A stretch of DNA of 58,751 nt, taken from positions 1 to 58,751 of IMG/VR virus record IMGVR_UViG_3300036851_000283, one strand, 5' to 3'. The notes under the pieces are model-generated. The model saw nothing but the letters and a program-made list of their open reading frames with translations, made no database searches and was not told the origin of the DNA. The number at the start of each line of letters is the position of its first letter. Position 1 is the first letter of the stretch. Of this stretch, positions 26,932-34,116 are shown in pieces. The DNA comes from a virus. A program made the translations under genes and the position numbers.

Positions 26932-27132
26932 TTAAAGAGCTTTCCCGCAGTGCCGTGGCCGAACGGCGAGACTCAATTCCATCCCGGGTGTTCCGCTTGT
27001 TGCAGCGGACGTATGCCAGGATTCGCCGCTGGTGCTCCCGGGGCGCGATGCAAAGCAAAGCGGCACCTTTCGAGGCCTGGCGAGAAGCGCAAGCCCTTGC
27101 GGGCCGTGGATAGAATTTGCGCGGATGTTCAT
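26932..27132 (-). CDS. Small hypothetical protein, or structured leader of recT
   Basis: 66 residues; the start is preceded by a good ribosome site (GGAG, six bases before ATG), which supports translation. The composition (Pro, Arg, Ser, Cys-rich) is atypical and the DNA is visibly more G+C-rich than its neighbours, with short perfect hairpins (for instance CCGCT/AGCGG around 27001). It could be a structured leader or an attenuator for recT rather than a useful protein. Confidence 0.45.
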   Translation of the reverse strand: MNIRANSIHGPQGLALLARPRKVPLCFASRPGSTSGESWHTSAATSGTPGMELSLAVRPRHCGKAL

Positions 27133-27162
27133 TTTGTCTCCGATAATTAACTGCGGGAAAAA

Positions 27163-27348
27163 TTATTTATCATGCTTTCTCAAACACTGCTCGCACCGCT
27201 GCCCAAGGTCCGGCACCGTGCGCTTGATGCGTTGTTGCACGGCCTGAAATGAAACGCCGTAAAGGCTGCCGATGTCGCGATTAGTGCTGCCTCGCGCCTT
27301 GAGTTTGAGAATCACCGGCAGCGTCAGGGTTTTAGTTCCTTTGGTCAT
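27163..27348 (-). CDS. Small helix-turn-helix protein
   Basis: 61 residues, most of them an HTH: 'GSTNRDIGSLYGVSFQAVQQRI', similar to sigma-region-4 or Trp-repressor-like folds, and a CEQC pair near the end. Overlaps the previous gene by 4 bases. It may regulate the recombination operon. Confidence 0.62.
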   Translation of the reverse strand: MTKGTKTLTLPVILKLKARGSTNRDIGSLYGVSFQAVQQRIKRTVPDLGQRCEQCLRKHDK

Positions 27349-27827
27349 TGGGCGGCCTCCTCATTTGCGCAGCGCACAATATCAGCCATTGCAATCTCGT
27401 TTGATTCGTAAAATCGAACCGGATAAACTTTTATTATAGATGAGGCTTTGTAGATCGCCATTGCGGCGAACTCTGACGAGGTTTGATTCTCCAATCGTTT
27501 CCCTTCCTCGCCAGCCAGAGTTATTACCCAGCCACCGCGACAATGCGCAGTCCCGCATGAATGCCAATTGTCCATGTCAAATACTCCCTCCACCGAGACA
27601 GCCTCCAACACTCGGCGGTGAATGTTTTCGATGACGGGAATTTTTAAGGATTCGTATTTTGATCCCTTGTTATCGTAGCAATCGGAGCAATCGGAGCAAC
27701 CGATATTGGTTGTGTTTTGTGACTCCCAATTCGGATTCCGTTCGGCAAACGCGGCTGAAACGCCGTTTTCCATTTTTTCAGCGCGGTCTGAGAATTCTGA
27801 TTTTGATCTATAGATTTGAGTTTTCAT
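27345..27827 (-). CDS. Hypothetical phage protein with cysteine motif
   Basis: 160 residues. An N-terminal cysteine run 'IGCSDCSDC', then a domain with 'WHSCGTAHCRGGWVITLAGEEG' and 'RFYESNEIAMADIVRCA'. This combination is shared by a widespread but uncharacterised group of phage proteins. Start ATG at 27827. Confidence 0.72.
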   Translation of the reverse strand: MKTQIYRSKSEFSDRAEKMENGVSAAFAERNPNWESQNTTNIGCSDCSDCYDNKGSKYESLKIPVIENIHRRVLEAVSVEGVFDMDNWHSCGTAHCRGGWVITLAGEEGKRLENQTSSEFAAMAIYKASSIIKVYPVRFYESNEIAMADIVRCANEEAAQ

Positions 27828-27846
27828 TCTGGTAATTCGATGGTGT

Positions 27847-27915
27847 TTAGCAGTATTTCGTCTTTGCGCGTCCGATGGATTCTTTGAAACTCGCGTAAAA
27901 AATTGCTGATTTCAT
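27847..27915 (-). CDS. Possible 22-residue peptide
   Basis: ATG at 27915 is one base after the stop of the preceding gene and the peptide (MKSAIFYASFKESIGRAKTKYC) ends before the next gene. No similarity; support is only placement in an otherwise empty 90-base gap. Confidence 0.25.
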   Translation of the reverse strand: MKSAIFYASFKESIGRAKTKYC

Positions 27916-27916
27916 G

Positions 27917-28459
27917 TTAATAACTCGCCTTATAAAATGCCCGGCTGTTCGCGCTGATGGCATTGGTGTCCATCCAGCTAAAGTGCGACGGATCGTCCAA
28001 AATCGTGTCTCGCAAAACCCAGTCAACAAGGTTGGTTGACCTCCAGATTTTGATGGGGATGGCCGGAATGTAAACGCTGGGATCGTCCTCAACTTCCGAA
28101 TTTGAAGTCAGCACCAGATTGACCGCGCTGTTGGTTTTCGGAGGGCAGTATTTATGGGCCTCCTCAGCGGAGTTGTAGGGGCCGGATTTCACTTTCCAGT
28201 CATTCGCGGCCCGTTCAGTCCTTGTGGCATTGCTCGCAAACCGATTGCCGTCCTCGTCCTCAAGGCAATAGTATTTTGGGCGGCACGCCTTGACTTTGAA
28301 ATAGACGAATCCGCCGATCAAGGCCGCGGCGCCCAACGTGCAAATTGCCAGCACCGCCGAATTCTGCGGATCGGACGGCTTCTCTTTGGGCACAGCGTCA
28401 AGGTTTATAGGAGCGATTGTCAAAGCGCCGCACAAGGTTAGAGCAACGAGTTTTTTCAT
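27917..28459 (-). CDS. Exported membrane protein with Verrucomicrobiota-type C-terminus
   Basis: 180 residues from the ATG at 28459, which gives a signal peptide (MKKLVALTLCGALTIAPIN) and overlaps the previous gene; the longer upstream frame gives no signal. A membrane helix follows (around residue 40, 'AVLAICTLGAAALIGGFVYF'). The C-terminus 'RSTNLVDWVLRD' and 'SRAFYKASY' is the 'STNL..W ... FY.A' motif of Verrucomicrobiota secreted proteins. Probably anchored in the cell envelope; role unknown. Confidence 0.7.
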   Translation of the reverse strand: MKKLVALTLCGALTIAPINLDAVPKEKPSDPQNSAVLAICTLGAAALIGGFVYFKVKACRPKYYCLEDEDGNRFASNATRTERAANDWKVKSGPYNSAEEAHKYCPPKTNSAVNLVLTSNSEVEDDPSVYIPAIPIKIWRSTNLVDWVLRDTILDDPSHFSWMDTNAISANSRAFYKASY

Positions 28460-28620
28460 TTGGTCAGGTTGGTTTGGGTGGTGGTATGTTTCCGCAATTC
28501 GGCGTCCAAAAATCGCTCGTTGCGCCAAGCTTGCGAGATCGTGACGGTCAGAACCGCAATCGTGATGAGCAGGATGATGAAGGCCACTAGGGTTAAAAGC
28601 TTTTCGGTTTGCGAGTTCAT
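28456..28620 (-). CDS. Small single-helix membrane protein, 54 residues
   Basis: ATG at 28620; TGA (28456) overlaps the next ATG. One transmembrane helix 'LLTLVAFIILLITIAVLTV' with a short charged C-terminal tail. It heads a two-gene membrane unit just downstream of the dyad at 28660. Confidence 0.6.
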   Translation of the reverse strand: MNSQTEKLLTLVAFIILLITIAVLTVTISQAWRNERFLDAELRKHTTTQTNLTK

Positions 28621-28659
28621 TTTATCCAATATTTTCGATTTCCATAGGATATTGATTTA

Positions 28660-28677
28660 TTGACACCATCCTGTCAA
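28660..28677 (-). promoter_or_regulatory. 18-bp dyad TTGACA-N6-TGTCAA
   Basis: Perfect arms. Read leftward it stands upstream of the membrane-protein pair (28620). Candidate -10 sequences after it (TCAATA, TATCCT) are weak. It also touches the end of the gene at 28678. Confidence 0.6.
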
Positions 28678-29091
28678 TCAATTTCGCGTTCCCTCCTGAC
28701 CGATTTCGTCGGGTGAAAGCCACGCCTCGCGAAACTTTTTGCAAGACGCGGAAAGATCTTCCGCCACGTCGTCAGGATAGCCGCGATCCCAGAATCCCAC
28801 GCCGTGCCAATTTCTGGTGAACCAAAAGTCGGCGCCGTTCTGCCACGGGTCGCCCGCTCTGTTTAGTAGCTTGTAATTCGCCATGGTGAACGCCGCGCAA
28901 TCCTTCCGCGCCTGCTCAATGAAGTAGTCCGGGATTTTGGGAAACATTTCGTCGGCGCGCCCGCTGGAAACGTAATCCTGGCCGGAGGGCGGAGTTTTGT
29001 CTGTGGTGAACAGCGCGGCGTCGAGATAGCCGCGCAAAAAGTCGTCGCATTCGTTTCGGTTCATAAATTCATTTAAGGTGGCGGTTTTCAT
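28678..29091 (-). CDS. Hypothetical phage protein
   Basis: 137 residues from ATG 29091 (overlapping the previous stop). Contains 'GADFWFTRNWHGVGFWDRG', a motif of an uncharacterised phage family usually written as 'HDFWLTRNGHGAGFWDR'. Function unknown. Confidence 0.7.
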   Translation of the reverse strand: MKTATLNEFMNRNECDDFLRGYLDAALFTTDKTPPSGQDYVSSGRADEMFPKIPDYFIEQARKDCAAFTMANYKLLNRAGDPWQNGADFWFTRNWHGVGFWDRGYPDDVAEDLSASCKKFREAWLSPDEIGQEGTRN

Positions 29092-29339
29092 TTCCAACTC
29101 CCGCGCTCTTTGATGGTTTTGGCAACGTAAGGGTGTAGCGGCTCCGGCGAATTGCCTTTCTTGCACTCATGGCAATTGCATTTCATTCCCCCGGCCTTGG
29201 CCTGCCTGCCATTTAGAAAAGCCTCGTTCATCGCTGGACGCGCAACGCGACTCTCGATAATCAGTCGTGTAAAGCTGGCAGTGTCCTCGTGATAGCCAGC
29301 GATCCGGGCGAGCGTTAAAGCTGTCTGGCGCTTACTCAT
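29088..29339 (-). CDS. Hypothetical protein with CxCxxC motif
   Basis: 83 residues from ATG 29339. Helical N-terminal half and 'CNCHEC' near residue 55. Overlaps both neighbours slightly. No known family. Confidence 0.65.
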   Translation of the reverse strand: MSKRQTALTLARIAGYHEDTASFTRLIIESRVARPAMNEAFLNGRQAKAGGMKCNCHECKKGNSPEPLHPYVAKTIKERGSWK

Positions 29340-29595
29340 ACCCCAATTCCTCCGCCGTCTGGACAAACAGAAAGCCAAGCTCTTTGGTTTTGATGACGCA
29401 ACCGCCCCGTGTCGGCTTGCCTTTGTTCTCAGGTCGCGCCGGATTCTCAGGCAGGCAGAAAAGGCCAATCAGTGCACTCGTTGACGTGTAGGCGGTTTGT
29501 TGGTAGCCCAGATGTGCGGCGATACGCTCGGCTTGTTCATGGTCTTTGTCGGTGAATTCCATCTGGCAAAGGGCGGTTAGTGTTTCAGTTTTCAT
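29332..29595 (-). CDS. Hypothetical phage protein
   Basis: 87 residues. The second half, 'RGGCVIKTKELGFLFVQTAEEL', resembles a family of small phage proteins of unknown role. Upstream on this strand is TTGACA at about 29634, a possible promoter without the second dyad arm. Confidence 0.7.
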   Translation of the reverse strand: MKTETLTALCQMEFTDKDHEQAERIAAHLGYQQTAYTSTSALIGLFCLPENPARPENKGKPTRGGCVIKTKELGFLFVQTAEELGYE

Positions 29596-29655
29596 CTTGC
29601 GTTTACTCTCTTTCCTTATGTTGTTTTTGTCAATGTGAATAAATACGGAGGGGCG

Positions 29656-30261
29656 CTAGGGTAAATCCTGGCTTCCCCACTGCGCGGCGAATGCTTTTGC
29701 AATTCCCGGAAGCGTACGACTGCGTTCTTTCCAACGGTTGGGCCCGGGTGAGGCGCGATGCACCGCAGACCATGCCTTGTGTTCGGCGGTGCCATTGGCT
29801 GGTGGAGTCAATCGGTTGGTGGAAATCAGCGCGGGAATGTCGCGGAGCCAGAGGCAGGTTGCCTTAAATCGCGGCTCGCCAAAATGCCACGGCTGGATCA
29901 CTTGATCCTGTGGCCGGTCAATCAGCTTTTTGGCGTGGCAGTGCATGATTGAATTCTCCGCATAGCCGGGGCGCGGGTCGCGCAGTGTCAGGTTGAAAAT
30001 CTCCGCTGCTTCCGCCAGTTCTTCCCAGCGTCCCGGCTTTTCGTACAGCCAGCGCACCCCGCTATTTGCCATCACGCGGCACTCGTAATGGTAGCCCACA
30101 AAATCCCATGACTCCTGATTGACGCTGCGAAAGTCGCCCACGATATGATGCGGACTGCCGTCCTCAGCGGGTAGCAGGTCGCAAGAATAGGCGTCATGGC
30201 CTATAGCGCGAAAGGCTTGGCGCACCACGCCGGAGAATTCGCAGGCGATCAAAGCTTTCAC
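29656..30261 (-). CDS. Phage DNA methyltransferase-like protein
   Basis: 201 residues from a GTG that overlaps the previous stop; this puts 'KALIACEFSGVVRQAFRAIG' at the N-terminus, the SAM-site motif of phage cytosine-methyltransferase-like proteins, followed by 'AYSCDLLPAE'. The target-recognition half is short, with no clear Pro-Cys active site seen, so enzyme activity is uncertain. Possible role in protecting phage DNA from host restriction. Confidence 0.6.
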   Translation of the reverse strand: MKALIACEFSGVVRQAFRAIGHDAYSCDLLPAEDGSPHHIVGDFRSVNQESWDFVGYHYECRVMANSGVRWLYEKPGRWEELAEAAEIFNLTLRDPRPGYAENSIMHCHAKKLIDRPQDQVIQPWHFGEPRFKATCLWLRDIPALISTNRLTPPANGTAEHKAWSAVHRASPGPNRWKERSRTLPGIAKAFAAQWGSQDLP

Positions 30262-30545
30262 AGTCCAAAAGCCTTTCCGAAAGTCCACGTTTCAAAACTC
30301 ATTGGAAACGGCGGGAAGCCTTCCATCATACAGGGCGGATTATTTGCCGCGCACCAAGCATCAAGCTCCGCCTCGGTTTCGCGGGAAAGGTGCGGGTGAT
30401 AGTCATTACAGCCGCCGGTGCCGCGATTGCTGACACTGTAGGAAATTCCCCGGTAGTCTAGTGTCGCGGTGAAGCAGGGCGTTTCCTCACTCAGGCGTTT
30501 GACGACTTTGATTTTTGTCAGGCTGGGAATGTTTTTGGTTTTCAT
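30258..30545 (-). CDS. Hypothetical protein
   Basis: 95 residues from ATG 30545. Contains 'ETEAELDAWCAANNPP' near residue 60 and a proline-rich end. No family recognised; lies in a run of overlapping minus-strand genes. Confidence 0.66.
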   Translation of the reverse strand: MKTKNIPSLTKIKVVKRLSEETPCFTATLDYRGISYSVSNRGTGGCNDYHPHLSRETEAELDAWCAANNPPCMMEGFPPFPMSFETWTFGKAFGL

Positions 30546-30567
30546 AAGGTTAGACGGTGGGAATGGT

Positions 30568-31089
30568 TCAACCGAAACGCTTCCCGCTTTCGGTGAAGGT
30601 GTATTCATTGTCGGTGATGCTTTCATCAACCGCTTCGTTGCTCACGAGATATTCAGACTCGTTTTGAAGCATGATGGAATAATCTTCGAGGATGGATTTG
30701 AGAAACTCCGCTTCGCACTCGTTCAGCTTTTCGTCCAGTTCCCATTCGGAAACAGGTTCGCCCACTTCGTCACGCGGGGCCGCTTGAACAATTGCGTCAC
30801 GTTCCTTCAAAAAGGCTTGTGCCGTCTTGAATGTTTCGCATTGCTCGCCGTGTTCTTTCTCAATCTTCCAAGCGCATTCTTCGGCGCCTGAAATGAATTT
30901 GCCTGCCGCTTGCCGGTTGCAATCCAATTCAAAGCCCGTAATTTTCAGGCCGATGCGCTTCGCGTCATCGTACGTCGAATTCCACCATTCAAGATGAATG
31001 GCACATTGGTGCCACCAGTCACGCGCATTTTCCTTAGCCGCGTCGGAGAGTTCGGAGAATTGATAGACTTTCGTGGTAATTGTTTTCAT
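30568..31089 (-). CDS. Conserved hypothetical phage protein
   Basis: 173 residues from ATG 31089. The pattern 'YQFSELSDAAKENARDWW', 'YDDAKRIGLKITGFEL' and 'NEYTFTESGKRFG' is shared by a well-spread phage and plasmid family of unknown function. Acidic and helical. Confidence 0.75.
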   Translation of the reverse strand: MKTITTKVYQFSELSDAAKENARDWWHQCAIHLEWWNSTYDDAKRIGLKITGFELDCNRQAAGKFISGAEECAWKIEKEHGEQCETFKTAQAFLKERDAIVQAAPRDEVGEPVSEWELDEKLNECEAEFLKSILEDYSIMLQNESEYLVSNEAVDESITDNEYTFTESGKRFG

Positions 31090-31111
31090 GGTTTTGGTCT
31101 GGGTTAAAGTT

Positions 31112-31228
31112 TCAAGCCGGGGCCAATTCGGATTCAAGCTTGAATGATTTAATTTCCGCCGGCGTTTTCAACGCCAGCACGGCTTCTTTTTGATCTTCGA
31201 CAAACTGTTTTGTGGTTTTTGTTTTCAC
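31112..31228 (-). CDS. Small protein, 38 residues
   Basis: GTG at 31228 is 13 bases after AGGA, within the first transcribed stretch of the minus operon. Sequence is mostly charged helix (MKTKTTKQFVEDQKEAVLAL...). A longer open frame to 31360 is rejected because it runs through the divergent promoter. Confidence 0.45.
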   Translation of the reverse strand: MKTKTTKQFVEDQKEAVLALKTPAEIKSFKLESELAPA

Positions 31229-31293
31229 GTTTCGTATTTTCCTTTCGTCACCCACATTCTGAACCCTCTCATTGTTTTTGTCAACGAAAGAGT

Positions 31294-31321
31294 TTGACAT
31301 TTGTTTGTCAAGATTTAGAGT
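31294..31321 (+). promoter_or_regulatory. Promoter with dyad: TTGACA-N16-TAGAGT
   Basis: Perfect dyad TTGACA-N6-TGTCAA at 31294-31311 and TAGAGT at 31316-31321. On the minus strand nearby, TTGACA at about 31281-31276 with CAGAAT after 17 bases could serve the leftward operon, so this is a divergent control region. Confidence 0.75.
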
Positions 31322-31343
31322 GATGTGAAAGGGAATTAAAATT

Positions 31344-31862
31344 ATGACAACCACAATCACACTTCCGAAATGGACCAGGCCAGCGAATTACATGGGCGCC
31401 AACTGGCCCGGCTTTTATGTTTTTCTGGGCAGGCATCGCGATAGCAATGCGCTTGATCGTGCTAATTTCAATGCTGGCTTGAAAGCTGTTAGGGAAGTCG
31501 CCAGCAAAGATTCAATCCCCGGCGATGACGAAAGCCCCACCGTTCAAGTGGTCTCCGAGAATCACCGGCTCGTTGGGTGGGTGGAATGGATTGCGATCCA
31601 CGAAAGCGATGTTGAGGCGCTGCGCGTTGCCTTGGAGATAATGAACTCACTGGAGAATTATCCCGTGGTTGATGAGGAACTATTCAGCCAATACGAAAGC
31701 GATGAGGCGAATGAAGTCTGGAAAAATTGCCATGCGCAATCCGACCGCGTTGAATATATTCGGAAGCACAAAAGCCAGTTTGAGTTTCGTTCACTAACAG
31801 ACCTGTTAGGTTGTGTCCGGGGAAATTACTTTGCGGGTTATGCCTCGGAACTTTTAGGGTGA
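31344..31862 (+). CDS. Conserved hypothetical phage protein
   Basis: 172 residues with a ribosome site (AAGGGA). Ends with 'RVEYIRKHKSQFEF' and 'LLGCVRGNYFAGYASELL', a pattern found in many unrelated phages but without known function. First gene of the rightward unit that leads to replication; a strong terminator follows directly. Confidence 0.75.
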   Translation: MTTTITLPKWTRPANYMGANWPGFYVFLGRHRDSNALDRANFNAGLKAVREVASKDSIPGDDESPTVQVVSENHRLVGWVEWIAIHESDVEALRVALEIMNSLENYPVVDEELFSQYESDEANEVWKNCHAQSDRVEYIRKHKSQFEFRSLTDLLGCVRGNYFAGYASELLG

Positions 31863-31885
31863 GACTTTTCGCCAATCCCTTTCAT

Positions 31886-31911
31886 GCCCCGCTTAATCGC
31901 GGGGCTTTTTT
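31886..31911 (+). terminator. Rho-independent terminator
   Basis: Perfect 7-bp stem GCCCCGC / GCGGGGC, 6-base loop TTAATC and six T residues. The loop matches part of the loop in the terminator at 23235. Confidence 0.9.
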
Positions 31912-31976
31912 GTTGTCCGCAGTGCTACCGCAGGAATTGACATACGGAAGCGTACGCGGCATGTTCGCGGCAGAAT

Positions 31977-32333
31977 ATGGCACTATTTACCGCAGAGAAT
32001 GCCGCAGAAATGGCCAAGCGGGGCGCATTGGTTAAGGAAGCCAACAAGATACGGAAAGCTACGCCCGAATTAGAACCGAACGAAGCTGAGCTATTCAGAA
32101 GGATGCGACTCTCACGCGTACGCGCACAACTGAATGCGATTGATGGACTAATCGCAAAAGAGATGAAAGAAAACTGCGATCCCGCAAAGCTTGACCGACT
32201 CGCAAGCGCAGCAATCCGCCTAAATGAACAAGAACGCCAGCTATCCAACCGCAGTCTCCCGCCCACGCTCAAAGCTTCTCAGGTCAAAGCCAAGCGATCA
32301 AGCGCCTCCCCAATAGACCCTGAACCAGTCTAA
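31977..32333 (+). CDS. Hypothetical helical protein
   Basis: 118 residues, almost wholly charged helices, opening 'FTAENAAEMAKRGALVKE'. That opening is seen in phage DNA-binding or terminase-associated proteins, but no helix-turn-helix is clear. A TTGACA at 31937 could be its -35. Small terminase is one possibility, though the large terminase is 9 kb away. Confidence 0.62.
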   Translation: MALFTAENAAEMAKRGALVKEANKIRKATPELEPNEAELFRRMRLSRVRAQLNAIDGLIAKEMKENCDPAKLDRLASAAIRLNEQERQLSNRSLPPTLKASQVKAKRSSASPIDPEPV

Positions 32334-32476
32334 TCGCCCGCGCCTCTCACCCTCGGAGAGAGAATCAAGTCGCGTCCTGGACAATCCTGGGATGCCGAAT
32401 TCTATGTAAAACTACTGACACTACCAGTTGTGGTTTGATTTCGACAATTCATTTGCGCTTTGATACGCTCCAAGAT

Positions 32477-32728
32477 ATGCCTGATTCTATTGACGAAAAC
32501 AATTATGTATGTCATTTACCTGTTATCGTTACTTCGACGCCAAATCGCTTGCAACACGCTCTTGATAAATGCGTTGAGATTAAAAAAAGACGCTGAGTTA
32601 AGGAGGAGAGTATCCATGCTTTGCTTGATGAATACCGGGTGAGGGGCGAGTGGTTCAAGCTGCCAGACTACACGCTGGCTCTCTGGCTTCACACATGCCC
32701 CGACTACCACGACTCCTATCCAGCTTGA
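32477..32728 (+). pseudogene. Interrupted gene, GIY-YIG/T5orf172-like remnant
   Basis: One continuous frame is broken only by a TGA at 32594-32596. The second part, 'EESIHALLDEYRVRGEWFKL', resembles the conserved end of GIY-YIG-type T5orf172/Mug113 domains, but the typical start of the fold is missing. First part starts MPDSIDENNYVCHLP. Either a decayed gene, a sequence error at one base, or a read-through stop. Confidence 0.4.
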
Positions 32729-32748
32729 TTCATTCTCTACTCCTCCTC

Positions 32749-32782
32749 CCTGCCAGCCCGGCCTATTGGACGGCAGGATTTT
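32749..32782 (+). terminator. Weak terminator-like hairpin
   Basis: Six-base stem CCTGCC / GGCAGG with a 17-base loop followed by ATTTTT. Sits just after the interrupted gene. Confidence 0.4.
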
Positions 32783-32836
32783 TCTTTGTGACTCCCAGAG
32801 CCGGGGCCAGACCGTCCCCACACCACCGGGGGTGGC

Positions 32837-33061
32837 ATGGCCTTTTCGGGCGGTGAGGAGGAAACGGAGTCCCCCTCCTTTAACCGAACCTCAATTTTGG
32901 AACTTTTCGGTATCGTCGAAAAGACCACCTTTCCGAATAGGGTTCTAACTTCGTACCAGAATGCCCCGCAAACGCTCCAGGATTCGATTTGCCGCGTTTT
33001 GGTGTCGAGATGGGACAATTCTACCCAAGACGCCAAATTCTCACAAATCCTGGCTTGGTGA
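32837..33061 (+). CDS. Possible hypothetical protein
   Basis: 74 residues with a purine-rich GGGGGTGG shortly before the ATG. The middle ('LELFGIVEKTTFPNRVLTSY') looks protein-like. Its 3' end overlaps the convergent gene at 33021 by 41 bases. Apart from this and the interrupted gene, the 1.1-kb stretch 32334-33448 holds only small minus-strand genes and control elements. Confidence 0.35.
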   Translation: MAFSGGEEETESPSFNRTSILELFGIVEKTTFPNRVLTSYQNAPQTLQDSICRVLVSRWDNSTQDAKFSQILAW

Positions 33062-33227
33062 ATTTTTGAGCGACTTTCCATCCGTGATACGCAGCGAATG
33101 ACCTGAATGCTTTCGCTGTTTTGAGGTCAACTTCAACCGAGTCTCCGTCGGTCATGCTTTTGATTTCTTCCGTCATCCGGTTTGATCGTTCGATTTTTTC
33201 CGGTGGTGCGATGTTCTTTTCAATCAT
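33021..33227 (-). CDS. Small hypothetical phage protein
   Basis: 68 residues. 'EKIERSNRMTEEIKSMTDGD' and 'WKVAQKFTKPGFVRIWRL' resemble a common group of short phage proteins with a 'GDSV' core. ATG overlaps the stop of the 29-residue gene upstream. Function unknown. Confidence 0.6.
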   Translation of the reverse strand: MIEKNIAPPEKIERSNRMTEEIKSMTDGDSVEVDLKTAKAFRSFAAYHGWKVAQKFTKPGFVRIWRLG

Positions 33228-33313
33228 GCAGACACATTTACAGAAACAGACTCAGAGTCAATAATGTTTTGAGCGAAGCGACCAAGCTCCGCATCGAATG
33301 TGGCTTTATTCAT
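33224..33313 (-). CDS. Small protein, 29 residues
   Basis: ATG at 33313 follows a purine-rich AAGGAG-containing stretch; TGA overlaps the next start. Sequence MNKATFDAELGRFAQNIIDS.... First gene of a leftward unit driven by the promoter at 33353-33380. A six-base purine repeat (AGAAGC) precedes it. Confidence 0.5.
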   Translation of the reverse strand: MNKATFDAELGRFAQNIIDSESVSVNVSA

Positions 33314-33352
33314 TGCTTCTGCTTCTGCTTCTCCTTCTGCTTGTCACACATC

Positions 33353-33386
33353 ACTCTACTGTCAACCTACACATCTACAATGTAGA
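33353..33386. promoter_or_regulatory. Divergent control region with 13-bp palindrome
   Basis: Leftward promoter: TTGTAG (33380-33375), 16 bases, TAGAGT (33358-33353), the same -10 as the dyad promoters. The palindrome TCTACA-A-TGTAGA at 33374-33386 covers its -35. For the rightward replication genes, TTGACG at about 33412 with TAAAAA 16 bases later is a candidate promoter. The palindrome may be the site of a switch between the two. Confidence 0.6.
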
Positions 33387-33448
33387 ACGAAATAATTTCT
33401 ACACAATTCTATTGACGAAGGAGTTGAGGGTGGTAAAAAGAGGGTCGC

Positions 33449-34102
33449 ATGAGCATCACTTTTACCAAGCTTTTTTCCTCCATAACCGAGTCAACAATTT
33501 GGGCTGAACCTGACCATATTCGGATTCTTTGGATCACGATTTTGGCGATGGCGGATCGGAAGGGCCGGGTGTGGTCATCAATTCCCGGATTGGCGAACCG
33601 GGCGCGGATCACAATTCCTCAAGTCGAGGAAGGAATTGATCGCTTTTTATCGCCCGACGAATACAGCAGGACTGATGACAATGAAGGCCGCAGGATTGCA
33701 AAGATAGACGGCGGCTGGCGGCTCTTGAATTACGACAAATATCGGTCAATTCAGGACGACGAAGCAGTGCTTCACAGCAAGCGTAACTACATCAACGGTC
33801 GCCGACTTGCGGAGAATATCGCGGAGGATGTTGTCGGAAAAAAGCCGGAGCGGTTTCAGAAGCCGACAATTGAGCAGTGTCGGCTTTACGCGGCGAAGAT
33901 TGGGCTGCCTGAAATGGAGTGTAGCAAGTTCTTCAATTTCTACGAAAGCAAGGGTTGGAAGGTTGGTAAAAATCCAATGGTGTCATGGCCCCATGCGATG
34001 TCCGGGTGGAAAAACAGATGCGGTCAGTATGGTTCGGCTTCTCCAGAAACCCCAACCTCTCAACTCTCCGACGAAGAATTGGTGCGACAGGCCCAACTTT
34101 AA
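33449..34102 (+). CDS. Replication initiator-like protein
   Basis: 217 residues. Residues 1-110 form a helix-turn-helix region in the style of phage replisome organisers: 'ILWITILAMADRKGRVWSSI', 'LANRARITIPQVEEGIDRFL', 'GRRIAKIDGGWRLLNYDKY'. The C-terminal part is a small helical helicase-loader-like segment ending 'MSGWKNRCGQYG'. It lies 14 bases before the DnaB-type helicase, so it probably marks and opens the origin and loads the helicase. Confidence 0.76.
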   Translation: MSITFTKLFSSITESTIWAEPDHIRILWITILAMADRKGRVWSSIPGLANRARITIPQVEEGIDRFLSPDEYSRTDDNEGRRIAKIDGGWRLLNYDKYRSIQDDEAVLHSKRNYINGRRLAENIAEDVVGKKPERFQKPTIEQCRLYAAKIGLPEMECSKFFNFYESKGWKVGKNPMVSWPHAMSGWKNRCGQYGSASPETPTSQLSDEELVRQAQL

Positions 34103-34116
34103 TCCGGGACTCCAAA

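Noticed and set aside
26935-27070. tRNA-like look of the stretch with GTGGCCGAACGG
   Set aside because: No acceptor-stem pairing and no GGTTCGA loop at the right distance; it resembles a D arm by chance.
31229-31360. 82-codon minus-strand frame starting at 31360
   Set aside because: Its first half lies in the divergent dyad promoter; the GTG at 31228 is the more sensible start.
32737-33081. 114-codon minus-strand frame
   Set aside because: Overlaps the better supported gene at 33021 and reads through a hairpin with unlikely residues.
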